Source of the DNA: an uncultured Lachnospiraceae bacterium
GTDB taxonomy: Bacteria > Bacillota > Clostridia > Lachnospirales > Lachnospiraceae
Direction: 5' to 3'
DNA length: 64,000 nt
Assembly (NCBI GenBank): GCA_947172645.1
Contig: CAMWBY010000001.1
Location: 1 to 64,000, forward strand
Made by a program: the position numbers and the translations under genes. This document shows positions 1 to 9,665 of the stretch, piece by piece (within the stretch, counting starts at the first letter, position 1; each line of letters begins with the position of its first letter). The notes beneath the pieces are model-generated. The model did not search any database and had not been told where the DNA came from. It saw nothing but the letters and a program-made list of their open reading frames with translations.

Positions 1-255
1 TGTGATAACATCTTTATACGGAACTTCCACCCATTCGGAATTAGTTAAATTGCCATTTATCTTACTAACGTCTTCTCTAATCTCGTCAATTTGCCCCTGA
101 ATGACAGGCCCTTGCCGCGCATCCAGGCCGAAGCCTTCTTCCGTTGTCAATAAATTATTGGCCAACTTTAATTTTACATTTTCTACCGCCCTTTTTATAG
201 GCAGTATTCCGTATGTCCACAATAAATTTAGTTTATTTGTATTTACTACTTTCAC
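1..255 (-). CDS. Phage tail-associated protein, partial (runs off window start)
   Basis: Minus-strand reading from GTG at 255 (MKVVNTNKLNLLWTYGILPIKRAVENVKLKL...) stays open to the window edge; its start overlaps the stop of the next gene (TAAGTG). Absent from the ORF track because it is truncated. Confidence 0.6.
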   Translation of the reverse strand, partial: MKVVNTNKLNLLWTYGILPIKRAVENVKLKLANNLLTTEEGFGLDARQGPVIQGQIDEIREDVSKINGNLTNSEWVEVPYKDVIT

Positions 256-1233
256 TTATTCGCCCTCGCTTTCAGAATCCACATAAGTGCCATCGACTAT
301 TGCATATATATCCTGGTCTGTGCATGACTCAAAGATACCGCTTTCGTTATCGCCGTCATCTATGTAAGTGCCGTCAACTATTGCACGAATATCCTCAGAT
401 GTAGCTATATCATAAAGGTCATTGATTAGACTGAGTATCCTCAACAGCATTTCCCCATTTTCAGTTGCCTCTAGGGACTCCTTAACCCGGTCAAACCACT
501 CCTGCCACTGTAATTCCGAATTTTCCTCAAAATTAATTAACGTTTTTACAATCTCTTCCAACTGGCTGTTTCCGGAATCCGACAGGTTTTTAAGATATTC
601 CTGCATGTCCTCAATAAATTGCCCATAGGACCCGTTAGCCCGCTCTACAAACTCTGTATAGAACTGTTCTAGTTGGGCAAAGAAAACGGAAGTGTCAAGG
701 TGGTCTATTAACTGCGTAATATACCCACAGACCGAACTGTCTGGCCGCGTATCCGTGATACTGCTTTGTGTTAGCAACGTCTGACCTGCTGTAAGCCTGA
801 TATTTGCAAGGCACAGCTCATAATAATCGCCCGCAGACGGCCTTATCAGCTCGGGAGGCGCCGGGTTGGCAGCTTCTTCCCCGGGCTTTATAATAATCTC
901 GACCATACGCTCAAGGTAATTGCATCGCATGACAACGCGGTCAATACGGCTGTACTTCTGCGGTGCCGCTCCTAATGCCATAGGGAAAATTTCATCATTA
1001 TAGCAAAAGCGTCCTTTTACCATACCAAATCCTGGTGCTAATTCTATATTCAACCCACTGCCCGCCGCTTGTACTTGAAAGCATGTAGCAGGCAATGCTA
1101 ATACGCCATCACTGATTAGGCTTGAAAAGAGCAACGCAAACAGGTCAGAAGTTTCCGCCCGGTCAAAAATTGGCATTCCCTCTTCATCTACCCCGACGAT
1201 ATCGGAATCAAAATACCCATACCTAAAAGCCAT
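256..1233 (-). CDS. Phage baseplate/tail structural protein (hypothetical)
   Basis: 325 aa ORF in the tail operon, downstream of the Gp37-like gene. Confidence 0.6.
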   Translation of the reverse strand: MAFRYGYFDSDIVGVDEEGMPIFDRAETSDLFALLFSSLISDGVLALPATCFQVQAAGSGLNIELAPGFGMVKGRFCYNDEIFPMALGAAPQKYSRIDRVVMRCNYLERMVEIIIKPGEEAANPAPPELIRPSAGDYYELCLANIRLTAGQTLLTQSSITDTRPDSSVCGYITQLIDHLDTSVFFAQLEQFYTEFVERANGSYGQFIEDMQEYLKNLSDSGNSQLEEIVKTLINFEENSELQWQEWFDRVKESLEATENGEMLLRILSLINDLYDIATSEDIRAIVDGTYIDDGDNESGIFESCTDQDIYAIVDGTYVDSESEGE

Positions 1234-1235
1234 TT

Positions 1236-2330
1236 TTACACCACTTCCCTTCTAATTATTTTTTTGAAGTCCCTTGCGCTGTCATTCCCAAAGATAACGC
1301 TCAGTGTCCTTTTTGGCCCCTCTAACACTTCCTGGATTTCTGTTATTCGCTTTGAACATTCAATATTCACATCACTGTACCGATAAGTGCACAGGTCTCC
1401 CAAATCAAAATCCGTCCCATACACAAGATTTGCAGCCGGGTCAACGTCACTGTCTACCTTTTCGACTATCGCAAAATCCGCAAGCTTTTCAAGTCCTCTC
1501 TGGTACAGCAGGTCATGGTATTGTGCATCCGAATAATTTACGCTGTCGGAATGCTGCTGCAAATCCCTAGCGTCTACCCACAGTTCCCGGCGTTCTTCAT
1601 CCGCATTCGCCCTTATGTCTACCTCCACAATCTTTCTGTTAACACCCTCGCCTTCACCTGCCACATATGCGACATTTCTATATTCAGACTCGTCCCGGTG
1701 GTACTGTGCGTTTTTGATATTCCTGAAACTGTCAGAGAAAATTGCCCAACTGTTTTCCTCCTGTGTGTCCCTGCGGTCAAGTCCCTTCCACACCTCATAT
1801 ACCAAGGTGTTTTCCAGATAGTCAAACACAAGCCGCTGTGACATTTCCTGGGTCTTTAGCGTGTCATACAGGCATTCCCCCACAGAACCCCCGGTGTTCT
1901 GCATCGTGATGGTGGTGCCGCTGCCCTGCGGCTTCCCTAATCGGATATGCCCAATCCTTCTGCTATCATCCGCAGGGTTTATAATATACTTGTCAACCAT
2001 AAAATTAGCCAATGTCTCTGGGGTGCCTGTTTTGCTAAGCATTGGAGTAATCACATTGTTATCCAAAAGATGCTCTGAAAAATATCCCTTGCAGTATGCA
2101 GTCTTCTCCCCTTTCTCGCCACGGCTGAAATTTACTTCTCGGATTACCCCTAGCTCTGTCCGGTCATTCCTGTACAGGTATCTCCCACTGTTAACCAAGT
2201 CAAAATACTTAGCCGGAACATGGAGCTCAAACATGCCCGGGCTATAATAACGCCTATACCAAAGCAGCGTATTAAACACTCCAATACACCCCACCGTATT
2301 AAAATCCTTGTCAAATACTATCAGCCGCAT
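1236..2330 (-). CDS. Phage tail protein, siphovirus ReqiPepy6 Gp37-like
   Basis: 364 aa ORF; N-terminus MRLIVFDKDFNTVG...SPGMFELHVP resembles Gp37-like tail proteins; position after Dit-like protein. Confidence 0.75.
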   Translation of the reverse strand: MRLIVFDKDFNTVGCIGVFNTLLWYRRYYSPGMFELHVPAKYFDLVNSGRYLYRNDRTELGVIREVNFSRGEKGEKTAYCKGYFSEHLLDNNVITPMLSKTGTPETLANFMVDKYIINPADDSRRIGHIRLGKPQGSGTTITMQNTGGSVGECLYDTLKTQEMSQRLVFDYLENTLVYEVWKGLDRRDTQEENSWAIFSDSFRNIKNAQYHRDESEYRNVAYVAGEGEGVNRKIVEVDIRANADEERRELWVDARDLQQHSDSVNYSDAQYHDLLYQRGLEKLADFAIVEKVDSDVDPAANLVYGTDFDLGDLCTYRYSDVNIECSKRITEIQEVLEGPKRTLSVIFGNDSARDFKKIIRREVV

Positions 2331-2331
2331 G

Positions 2332-3249
2332 CTACACCCCCAAATACTTTGGCCTGTAATACAGATTCACATCAAGGTTCACGTAATTTTCATCCGCATC
2401 GTACTCAAGATAGTTGTCCCCCACATCCAACTCAAAGGGTTCCGACTTCCTGTCTATATGGTGGTAAAAATTCGCCCCGTTCAGCTCAATTACCTGGTGA
2501 TGCGGGTCCGTGTCAACTAACAACATATCGCCGGGCTTCATATCACAGACCACGCGCATGAAGTTGCCCGTTTTAAGGCTAGTTATCTTAGGGTTTTTAA
2601 CCTCGCCGCGCTTTGCCACAAACTGTATCTGCACTCCGGTTGGGACGTCACCGTCATTAGGGAGTACCACTTCCTTATGCAATGTCCTGTATCCGGTCAC
2701 CATGCCACCCAACATCAGGCCCCTTGCCTCTGCCGGATACTGGCTCTTATTCGTGGCGCGCTTTGCCAGGCTGTGCCATGGAAAATGGAACTGCGCCGTA
2801 TAGTGCGCCATATTCTTACCAAAATTATCAACGTTGAGCATATAAGGGTCGGGGCATATTAAATCCGCAATAATCCCAAGCCGGGCATTAAGGTTCTTTT
2901 GTTCCGCAAAAGTCCACCCCTCAAGCTCATATTCAATGTTCCTGGAAATGCCCATATTTGTAACCAATGCTTTTCCCTTATATTTTGGATTGAAAAATTT
3001 TATGACCGCCGCCCTGTTTTCCGGGTTATTTCGGCCGTCCCTGAATTTTGCCTCGATATGGATGGGGCGCTTGCCAATCTTTTTACCATCCACAGATTCC
3101 CCATCCACAAGTGCATTGTCCGACGTGCTTATTTCAATCTCCGATGATTCAAGGCCAGAGACTTTTGTGATATCGATATCCTCCCCTGGCCCCATTACAA
3201 GTGTTCTCCCGTTACACGTCAGCTCAATCCTCAGCGTATTTATCTTCAC
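2332..3249 (-). CDS. Phage distal tail-like protein
   Basis: 305 aa ORF directly downstream of tape measure; contains phage tail-family type sequence (IEAKFRDGRNNPENRAAVIKFFNPKYKG). Confidence 0.7.
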   Translation of the reverse strand: MKINTLRIELTCNGRTLVMGPGEDIDITKVSGLESSEIEISTSDNALVDGESVDGKKIGKRPIHIEAKFRDGRNNPENRAAVIKFFNPKYKGKALVTNMGISRNIEYELEGWTFAEQKNLNARLGIIADLICPDPYMLNVDNFGKNMAHYTAQFHFPWHSLAKRATNKSQYPAEARGLMLGGMVTGYRTLHKEVVLPNDGDVPTGVQIQFVAKRGEVKNPKITSLKTGNFMRVVCDMKPGDMLLVDTDPHHQVIELNGANFYHHIDRKSEPFELDVGDNYLEYDADENYVNLDVNLYYRPKYLGV

Positions 3250-6200
3250 TATTTAACCCCTCCTGCTAAATCACGGAATGCTTTTCTCTGTGCTTTGCTC
3301 ACTTCCGATGCCGAAGCTACAGGCACATGATAATTATTCTCTTGGCTTTGGCGGTTATCGTTATACACCACTGTGCCTGCGGTGGCTAGCGCTCTCGCCC
3401 CTGCCGTGCCGGAAGCATTCACCGCTACTGCATTTACGGATGCATCCACCATGCCCCTCAAAGGCGCGAGCAATTCCCCTGCCTGCTCTTTCATCTCCCG
3501 CAATGCTTTTGGCATAGATTTCTTTACGCCCTGCATCGCCCCGGGCATCAGCCAACGCCCAAACTCATCCTCAAACCGTTTTGACGGGGAATGGATTTCC
3601 AAAGCATCTTTTGCGCCTTCCAGAAGGCTGTTTGCCAGTCCTTTGACCTTATCAGTTAACCACTCCCATCCACTAGAAATGCCGTTCCAGATACCACTTA
3701 CAATGTTTTTTCCTACTTCCGTCATACGGGTAACGATATCCGCTCCCCACTTCACCATTCCGGAAGTCACTTCCGCTAATTTGCTAGCCACTTTACCGGG
3801 TAGCTGAGCCAACTGAGCGATAATGGCAGAAATCATATTGCTAATGGCCGACTTCGCATTGGAAAGCATCTGCTGTCCCCAGGCGATAACTTTAGTGACC
3901 ACGTTAACAAGCCACGTCCAGATTTTTCCCGGAAGCTCTGAAATCCTAGAAACTATATCCGATGCCATCTTCTGCATCGCCTCTGTGGCGGCCGCGCACA
4001 TCTGCTGTCCCCAAGCCATGGTCCTCTGCACAGTCTGGTCAAGGTACTGTGCCAACTCTGCGGGCATATTTACTAAGCCGTTTATAAGCCCCTGGACTAA
4101 ATAATCGCCCTGCTCAGCCATCACAGTCGACGGGCTGTGGATGCCAAAAAACGACTTTATGCTGCCCAGAATACTTTCACCAAGCTCCAAAGCAGCCTTT
4201 TTTGCGTGTTCATGCCCGTTTTTTAGCCCATTTACGATACCCTTAATAATGTCGGGTACTGCCTCATAAACTTTCTTTGCTATTTCGGGAATGGATTCTA
4301 TAATCTGGCCGAATAAGTCCAGTGATGCAGTAAAAATCGTATGCCCTGACTGTAAAAGCCCAAAAACAATCGCGCTTATAATCTGTGGGAAGTTTTCAGC
4401 AATCGCTACGACAATATCGGGTATCGCTTCAACAATGCCCATCAGCATTTGCACAGACCCGTCAACAATTGCCTGTGTGTTCTGCGTTAAAAATTCTACG
4501 ACGGACAATATTAAATCAGGCAAGGCCTGCAACAATTGCTCAACAACTACAGGTAATGCCTCCAGAATCGACAGTAAGAACCGGGTAGCCCCCTCTATTA
4601 AAACGGGTATTCCGTCAATGAACCCCTGCACAAGCCCATCCACGAGCTGCAAGGCAACATCTACAAATGCCGGAACATTGTCGGCGAATGCCACCGCTAT
4701 ATCCGATATGAGACCCGCCGCCTGTGTCATCAGGGTTGGAAGCGCGTCAGCTATCCCTCCCGCTAATGCTGTAATAATATCCGCACCGGTCTGTAAAATA
4801 TCAGGCGTCCAGTCGGCAATGCATTCTACGATGTCAGTGATTGCCACGGAGGCCGCCTGTACCATTTCTGGCGCACCGTCAGCTATTCCCTGGGCCATTT
4901 TCCCAACCAAGACAATAGCCGTAGTCCAGATATCATCCGCACAGCTGAAAAAGGCCGTAACCAGGGAGGTAATCAGGCCGGACGCCGCTTCCCCTATTCC
5001 CGTACTGCTCTTTAAGGATTCACAAAAGGAGCTTACAAGCCCTGTTGCCGCATTTATCAATTCCGGCGCTGCTCCGGCTATTCTTTCAACGACCTGCCCT
5101 AAAACGTCTCCAAAAGCAGTTACAAGCCCGCCTAATCCATCTTTATCGAACGCGTCCTGGAGCTGCTGCACCATCCCCTGGACTTCCTTCACGACGTCCT
5201 TCGCCGTTCCCTGCATCGTTTCGTATAACGATACGCCCAGTCCTTCAAGCCCAGATTGCAAGATAGTAATCTGCCCTTGCAGGTTGTCCTGCATAATTTC
5301 GGCCATCTCAGCCGCAGAACCATTGCAATTATTGATAGCCCCTGACAGCTTCTGGAAATCTGCGTCCGAAGCATTTACAATAGCAAGAAGCCCGGACATG
5401 GCCTCCTGCCCGCCAAGCATTGCGGCATAGTTGGCCTTTTCATCCTCAGTCAGCCCTGCAAAACTTTTCCGCATGTCCCCGATGATTTCATTCAGGGGTT
5501 TCATTTTGCCGGAACTGTCCGTAATGGACAGCCCCAAGGCGCCCATTGCTGTAGCCGATTCTTTCGTCGGTTTCGCAAGCCTTGTCATGATAGACCGGAG
5601 AGAAGTGCCCGCCTGTGAACCTTTGATTCCTGCATTTGCCATTAGGCCTATCGCCGTGGCAGTATCTTCCGCGGAATACCCAAGCGCACCTGCCAATGGC
5701 GCGACGTACTTGAAAGTCTCACCCATCATGCCTACATTGGTGTTCGCATTAGATGACGCCGCCGCTAATATGTCAGCAAAATGTGTTGAATCCGACGCCG
5801 ACATTCCAAACGCTGTCAAAGCGTCTGTCACAATGTCAGAGGTGGCTGCCAGGTCTTCACCGGATGCCGCCGCAAGGTTCATAATGCCTTCTATGCCGCC
5901 AAGCATGTCCTCCGTCTTCCATCCGGCCATTGCCATATAGTTAAGGGCCTCCGCGGATTCAGTTGCACTGAATTTCGTGGAAGCCCCCATTTCTTTGGCT
6001 TTTTCTTTTAGTTTTTCTAGCTCTTGGCCAGACGCCCCAGATACTGCCTGCACCTGCGACATCCCTGATTCAAAGTCAGAGCCAACTTTAATAGCCGCCC
6101 CGGCTAGCGCTGTCAGTCCTGCCGACGTGCCTTCCAGAACCTTCCCGGTCGCAGCAATCCCTTTCTGTGCAACTCCTCCTATCCCGTCCAGTCCTTTCTT

Positions 6201-6254
6201 AAACCCTGAACTGTCTATTTTTGTATCAAAAACTAATGACCCATCATTGCCCAT
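3249..6254 (-). CDS. Phage tail tape measure protein (TP901 family)
   Basis: 1001 aa ORF with GSDFESGMSQVQAVSGASGQELEKLKEKAKEMG and TKFSATESAEALNYMAMAGWKTEDM. Confidence 0.95.
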   Translation of the reverse strand: MGNDGSLVFDTKIDSSGFKKGLDGIGGVAQKGIAATGKVLEGTSAGLTALAGAAIKVGSDFESGMSQVQAVSGASGQELEKLKEKAKEMGASTKFSATESAEALNYMAMAGWKTEDMLGGIEGIMNLAAASGEDLAATSDIVTDALTAFGMSASDSTHFADILAAASSNANTNVGMMGETFKYVAPLAGALGYSAEDTATAIGLMANAGIKGSQAGTSLRSIMTRLAKPTKESATAMGALGLSITDSSGKMKPLNEIIGDMRKSFAGLTEDEKANYAAMLGGQEAMSGLLAIVNASDADFQKLSGAINNCNGSAAEMAEIMQDNLQGQITILQSGLEGLGVSLYETMQGTAKDVVKEVQGMVQQLQDAFDKDGLGGLVTAFGDVLGQVVERIAGAAPELINAATGLVSSFCESLKSSTGIGEAASGLITSLVTAFFSCADDIWTTAIVLVGKMAQGIADGAPEMVQAASVAITDIVECIADWTPDILQTGADIITALAGGIADALPTLMTQAAGLISDIAVAFADNVPAFVDVALQLVDGLVQGFIDGIPVLIEGATRFLLSILEALPVVVEQLLQALPDLILSVVEFLTQNTQAIVDGSVQMLMGIVEAIPDIVVAIAENFPQIISAIVFGLLQSGHTIFTASLDLFGQIIESIPEIAKKVYEAVPDIIKGIVNGLKNGHEHAKKAALELGESILGSIKSFFGIHSPSTVMAEQGDYLVQGLINGLVNMPAELAQYLDQTVQRTMAWGQQMCAAATEAMQKMASDIVSRISELPGKIWTWLVNVVTKVIAWGQQMLSNAKSAISNMISAIIAQLAQLPGKVASKLAEVTSGMVKWGADIVTRMTEVGKNIVSGIWNGISSGWEWLTDKVKGLANSLLEGAKDALEIHSPSKRFEDEFGRWLMPGAMQGVKKSMPKALREMKEQAGELLAPLRGMVDASVNAVAVNASGTAGARALATAGTVVYNDNRQSQENNYHVPVASASEVSKAQRKAFRDLAGGVK

Positions 6255-6900
6255 CTAAAGAACCCCACTCCATAAGCTGTGAAATGTCGCCCCCTTCTGC
6301 AAGGGCGGACTCCAGTTCCTTTTCGAGCCTTGTCTGTCCGGATGATTCAGGTAACTTGTATATCTGTTTCATCCGGTAGTAGAATCTTTTCTGTGCCTTT
6401 GGCATTTTGGCCGGAATTTCCATAGTGCGGTATCCCATAATCTTGCAGAATAGCACTGTCTCCGGCAATCCTAAGAATAGGGCCCGAAACTGCCACCAAT
6501 GAAGTCTGTTCTTTGTCAGGTCAATGTTATATGCTTCCATAAATGCAGCGTAAATGTATCCGGCATCATGCACATAAGAAAATGGCGGGTCTTTCCCGGA
6601 CATGCCGCCACTTTCCCTGTCTCCTTCCGTCTCGTCCGCACCGCAGCGGTAAAACCACATAATCCGCTCTATTGCTTCTTGTACCACGCCCGCGTCAGAC
6701 AGCAGCGGGAAAATATCCGCCCCATAATACAGCCACAATATGCACCCTAGCTTTTCCCCGTCCTCCATGTCCGGGTCATCCAGAACCTGCTCAAGCAAAA
6801 TACCAGTCCGATAATCTGTATCGATAGGTATTTCCCTGCCTGCAACAGTCACGGCATATGGAAGCCCGTCAAGCAGGATGCTCATGTCTGGCCGCCCCAC
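6244..6900 (-). CDS. Bacteriophage Gp15-family protein (tail assembly chaperone-like)
   Basis: 218 aa; DTDYRTGILLEQVLDDPDMEDGEKL pattern and position just upstream of tape measure. Confidence 0.75.
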   Translation of the reverse strand: MGRPDMSILLDGLPYAVTVAGREIPIDTDYRTGILLEQVLDDPDMEDGEKLGCILWLYYGADIFPLLSDAGVVQEAIERIMWFYRCGADETEGDRESGGMSGKDPPFSYVHDAGYIYAAFMEAYNIDLTKNRLHWWQFRALFLGLPETVLFCKIMGYRTMEIPAKMPKAQKRFYYRMKQIYKLPESSGQTRLEKELESALAEGGDISQLMEWGSLDGQ

Positions 6901-7313
6901 GGCTTCGGCTTATTCTGCTTGCCCTGGTGCCCCTGCCCAGAATAAAAGCTATTTTTATTCTGCCGCTGCGCATACTTGTTTGATGCATCGTTAAGCTGCT
7001 TATTTTCCGCCTTAAATGCCGCGTCTATGGCCCCTAAGGCCTCCAAGTGCCTCATGACATTGTTGCTGCCCGCAAAAATGCCCGCAGACGTGCCCTGGCC
7101 CCAGACTGCGTCAAAAAAATCCTCCACGCATCTGTTCATTTCCCTGTATTTCGCCGCCGTGCTACAGTCTTCCATTGCCTTACAGTTATTGACATCGTCC
7201 CGCACCTTATGTACTGCCGGCTCGAATACGTCCATAAAATCTGCATCCATAAAGTCAGCCTGCAAAGTCGCCCCATTGATTTCGATATTCATTTTTTTCC
7301 CTCCATCCGCCAC
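6882..7313 (-). CDS. Phage tail assembly-associated hypothetical protein
   Basis: 143 aa ORF between major tail protein and Gp15-like gene. Confidence 0.6.
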   Translation of the reverse strand: MADGGKKMNIEINGATLQADFMDADFMDVFEPAVHKVRDDVNNCKAMEDCSTAAKYREMNRCVEDFFDAVWGQGTSAGIFAGSNNVMRHLEALGAIDAAFKAENKQLNDASNKYAQRQNKNSFYSGQGHQGKQNKPKPWGGQT

Positions 7314-7414
7314 AGCAATAAAAACAGCGCAAAGCCATGGCGTTACTCTGCGCTGCCCTGAACGTCCGCTGCTCCTTGCAAGTCAGCTTGCGTTTTCAGT
7401 TGATAACCATATTT

Positions 7415-7990
7415 TTATTCATTGTCAGGCAAAACAGGCTCGACATCTCCGACATCATATTTGCCTTTGAAATCCCCTGCCGTAAAAGTCATAGAAACCG
7501 TGTCAAACTTGCCCATGACCGGGTCGCCAACAGCTTTGAGCGTGCCCGATGCACTGATTTTCTGTCCGCCCTCCCCTGTGAAGTCGCTCACTTCGTTACA
7601 TACAACGAACTGCCTGGCCGTAAACTCAGCCAACTCTTTCGACGGCGTACCAATTGGGTTGAATAACTCAACCTTCACATAGACATGCTTCGCATCATCG
7701 CCGGTGTGGTGGTTCCTCCCGTCCTTCCACAGCGCATAAAGCGCTTTCTGCGACGGTATCGCGTCAAACTGGTATGGGAACTCCGTCTCATACCCTATGA
7801 TGTCAGAGGACGAAGTCGATTCGTTTATGTATGTGGTGGAATCGCTCTGTGCCCCAGGCGATTCATCCAGTTTCGTAAAGCCGATTCCACACAGCTCCAT
7901 TTTCCCGTCCACCTCCAGGTAGTCTGCAATCATCTTACGAATCAATGCGCTCCTGCCCCCAGAAAAAACCTGTAAATCAAAATTCTTCAT
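7415..7990 (-). CDS. Major tail protein with L27-like N-terminal motif (MKNFDLQVFSGG)
   Basis: ORF trimmed from 8104 to ATG at 7990, preceded by AAGGAGG; position and size fit a major tail protein. Confidence 0.75.
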   Translation of the reverse strand: MKNFDLQVFSGGRSALIRKMIADYLEVDGKMELCGIGFTKLDESPGAQSDSTTYINESTSSSDIIGYETEFPYQFDAIPSQKALYALWKDGRNHHTGDDAKHVYVKVELFNPIGTPSKELAEFTARQFVVCNEVSDFTGEGGQKISASGTLKAVGDPVMGKFDTVSMTFTAGDFKGKYDVGDVEPVLPDNE

Positions 7991-8420
7991 GCTTTGGTGC
8001 CTCCTTAAAATATTGTAGCTGTAACTGGATTTGGTAGTGCGCAGTCCCCTCCGTCGCGCCAAACAGGAAGCCCGGAGCCAACACATTGACCGCCTGTGCC
8101 TCACACCCTTCTGGCATTTCTGGCAGGTTCCCCAGAATGCTTTGTTCTTCTACCCAGTTACATAAATCCTCATAAAAACTTTCGTTCTGAATCGCCGTGA
8201 CCCTGTCCATGGAATAAGCCTCGCGGCTGTTAAAATTAAACTGGCGCTGCCTGACAGTTGACCCATCAATGTAGGTCTGTATGATTGAAGAGGTCACGGC
8301 TGATTCAATGGCATATTCAACCGGGGTGCCTCCCAATGCATTTACTCGGAACGCTCCATCTTTTAAAAGCGGGCATTCCAGGAAATAATCGCTCAGTCCT
8401 TCGATAATTGACCCCGACAA
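7977..8420 (-). CDS. Phage minor capsid protein (Minor_capsid_3-like)
   Basis: 147 aa; DYFLECPLLKDG...VEYAIE motif and head-tail gene order. Confidence 0.65.
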   Translation of the reverse strand: MSGSIIEGLSDYFLECPLLKDGAFRVNALGGTPVEYAIESAVTSSIIQTYIDGSTVRQRQFNFNSREAYSMDRVTAIQNESFYEDLCNWVEEQSILGNLPEMPEGCEAQAVNVLAPGFLFGATEGTAHYQIQLQLQYFKEAPKHEEF

Positions 8421-8424
8421 GACG

Positions 8425-8805
8425 TCACCCCTTTTCCGCTGCTCTCAGAAGGTCATTTTTATGTGCTGTTTTCATTCTCTCAAACCACATGCCACCCCTC
8501 TGCGCGTCATATGGCCGTGACTGTGCCGTGCAATAGTACTGCCTCCGCGCATAAGGCACTGTGTATTTCACCTCGCCACTTCCAACTACGGTGCCGAGGG
8601 TGCCTGATTTCTCTAACATACCTGTTATGTGCGGAACCAAAGGTCTACAGTACCTCAGCACCTCACTGTCCACAATAGACTGTTTTCTGTTGAAAGCATT
8701 TGTCATATTCTGTCCGAATCCAGAGTTCCATACCAACTTGCATGATGTTTTCCCTGTCTGTATAATGCTTCCTCTAGGCGTGTCAATCCGATGCCCACCT
8801 TCCAT
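8425..8805 (-). CDS. Phage minor capsid protein (Minor_capsid_2-like)
   Basis: 126 aa; PHITGMLEKSGTLGTVVGSGEVKYTVPYARRQYYCTAQ pattern. Confidence 0.65.
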   Translation of the reverse strand: MEGGHRIDTPRGSIIQTGKTSCKLVWNSGFGQNMTNAFNRKQSIVDSEVLRYCRPLVPHITGMLEKSGTLGTVVGSGEVKYTVPYARRQYYCTAQSRPYDAQRGGMWFERMKTAHKNDLLRAAEKG

Positions 8806-9255
8806 CTACTTGCCCCCAATCCTCCAATGCCTCGTATAAATGCTCCCGCCCGCCGTGTTGTCGGCATACTCCGTAATATGAATCAGGTCTACCCCCTGCT
8901 CCCGTGCATATGCCGCCAGTTCATCCTCATACAGCACAGGCCTTTCGCCTGCATACTCGCAGGGGATAACCATGTCTTTCTTGCGGATTGTCCAGTGCCC
9001 TTTTGCCCCGGCATCATCCTGCTTCGCGTATGCCATGTCTGGCAGGTACTGCCGCCCTTCCTGAACCTCCGCAGATAAGGGTATCCTGATTTTATACTGC
9101 ACATCATCGCTCCATACCCCATTATTGGCTGTCCTGGTTCCTTTTGCTTCCGCATAGGATATCCCATGGATTACCGTCGGTATAAAGGCTTCCCTCCGCG
9201 TTTCCTTGTTTAGCCTGCCATTAAAGACAGTCACAGCATCCACATTCGTGACCAT
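8806..9255 (-). CDS. Phage head-tail connector region protein (hypothetical)
   Basis: 149 aa ORF in head-tail joining cluster. Confidence 0.6.
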   Translation of the reverse strand: MVTNVDAVTVFNGRLNKETRREAFIPTVIHGISYAEAKGTRTANNGVWSDDVQYKIRIPLSAEVQEGRQYLPDMAYAKQDDAGAKGHWTIRKKDMVIPCEYAGERPVLYEDELAAYAREQGVDLIHITEYADNTAGGSIYTRHWRIGGK

Positions 9256-9646
9256 GTGTGCCTCCTGCTTTCCCGCGACGTGAGAGCCATCCAGTAGGCA
9301 GCAGCCACACCCGGATTCCCTGATACATGCAGCGCCTCATATAGCTCTCTTCTGTCTCGCCATCTTTCCTGGGTGTGACAAATGACACTGAAAGCCCATC
9401 TTTGCTTTCGGATTTCAGTGTCCCGCACCGCCTCAGTTCCAGAAAAGCGGCATAGCGGATATCTGCCGCCGCGCAGACAGCCCCCTTTACCGCTTTTTCC
9501 TGTTCCGTATCGGCAAAAATATCGCCATTCAGGTATGTCAGGTAGCGGATGTACGTTTCTGCCTCCCTCTCAAATTCTAGGAAGTCCTGCTCTGGCAGGG
9601 TTTTGCCGCAAAATACATTAACATAATACTCAAAATCAACGTACAT
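9221..9646 (-). CDS. Phage head-tail connector (gp6-like)
   Basis: 141 aa; helical N-terminus typical of gp6-like connectors; directly downstream of capsid gene. Confidence 0.55.
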   Translation of the reverse strand: MYVDFEYYVNVFCGKTLPEQDFLEFEREAETYIRYLTYLNGDIFADTEQEKAVKGAVCAAADIRYAAFLELRRCGTLKSESKDGLSVSFVTPRKDGETEESYMRRCMYQGIRVWLLPTGWLSRRGKAGGTHGHECGCCDCL

Positions 9647-9665
9647 TGCCTGCTGCCTCCCTTCT

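Noticed and set aside
4291-5430. 379-aa plus-strand ORF opposite the tape measure gene
   Set aside because: Antisense shadow of a clear TP901 tape measure CDS; Ser/Ala/Thr/Pro-rich composition typical of reverse-frame reading.
5431-5940. 169-aa plus-strand ORF opposite the tape measure gene
   Set aside because: Shadow ORF of the coding strand; no RBS or family signal.
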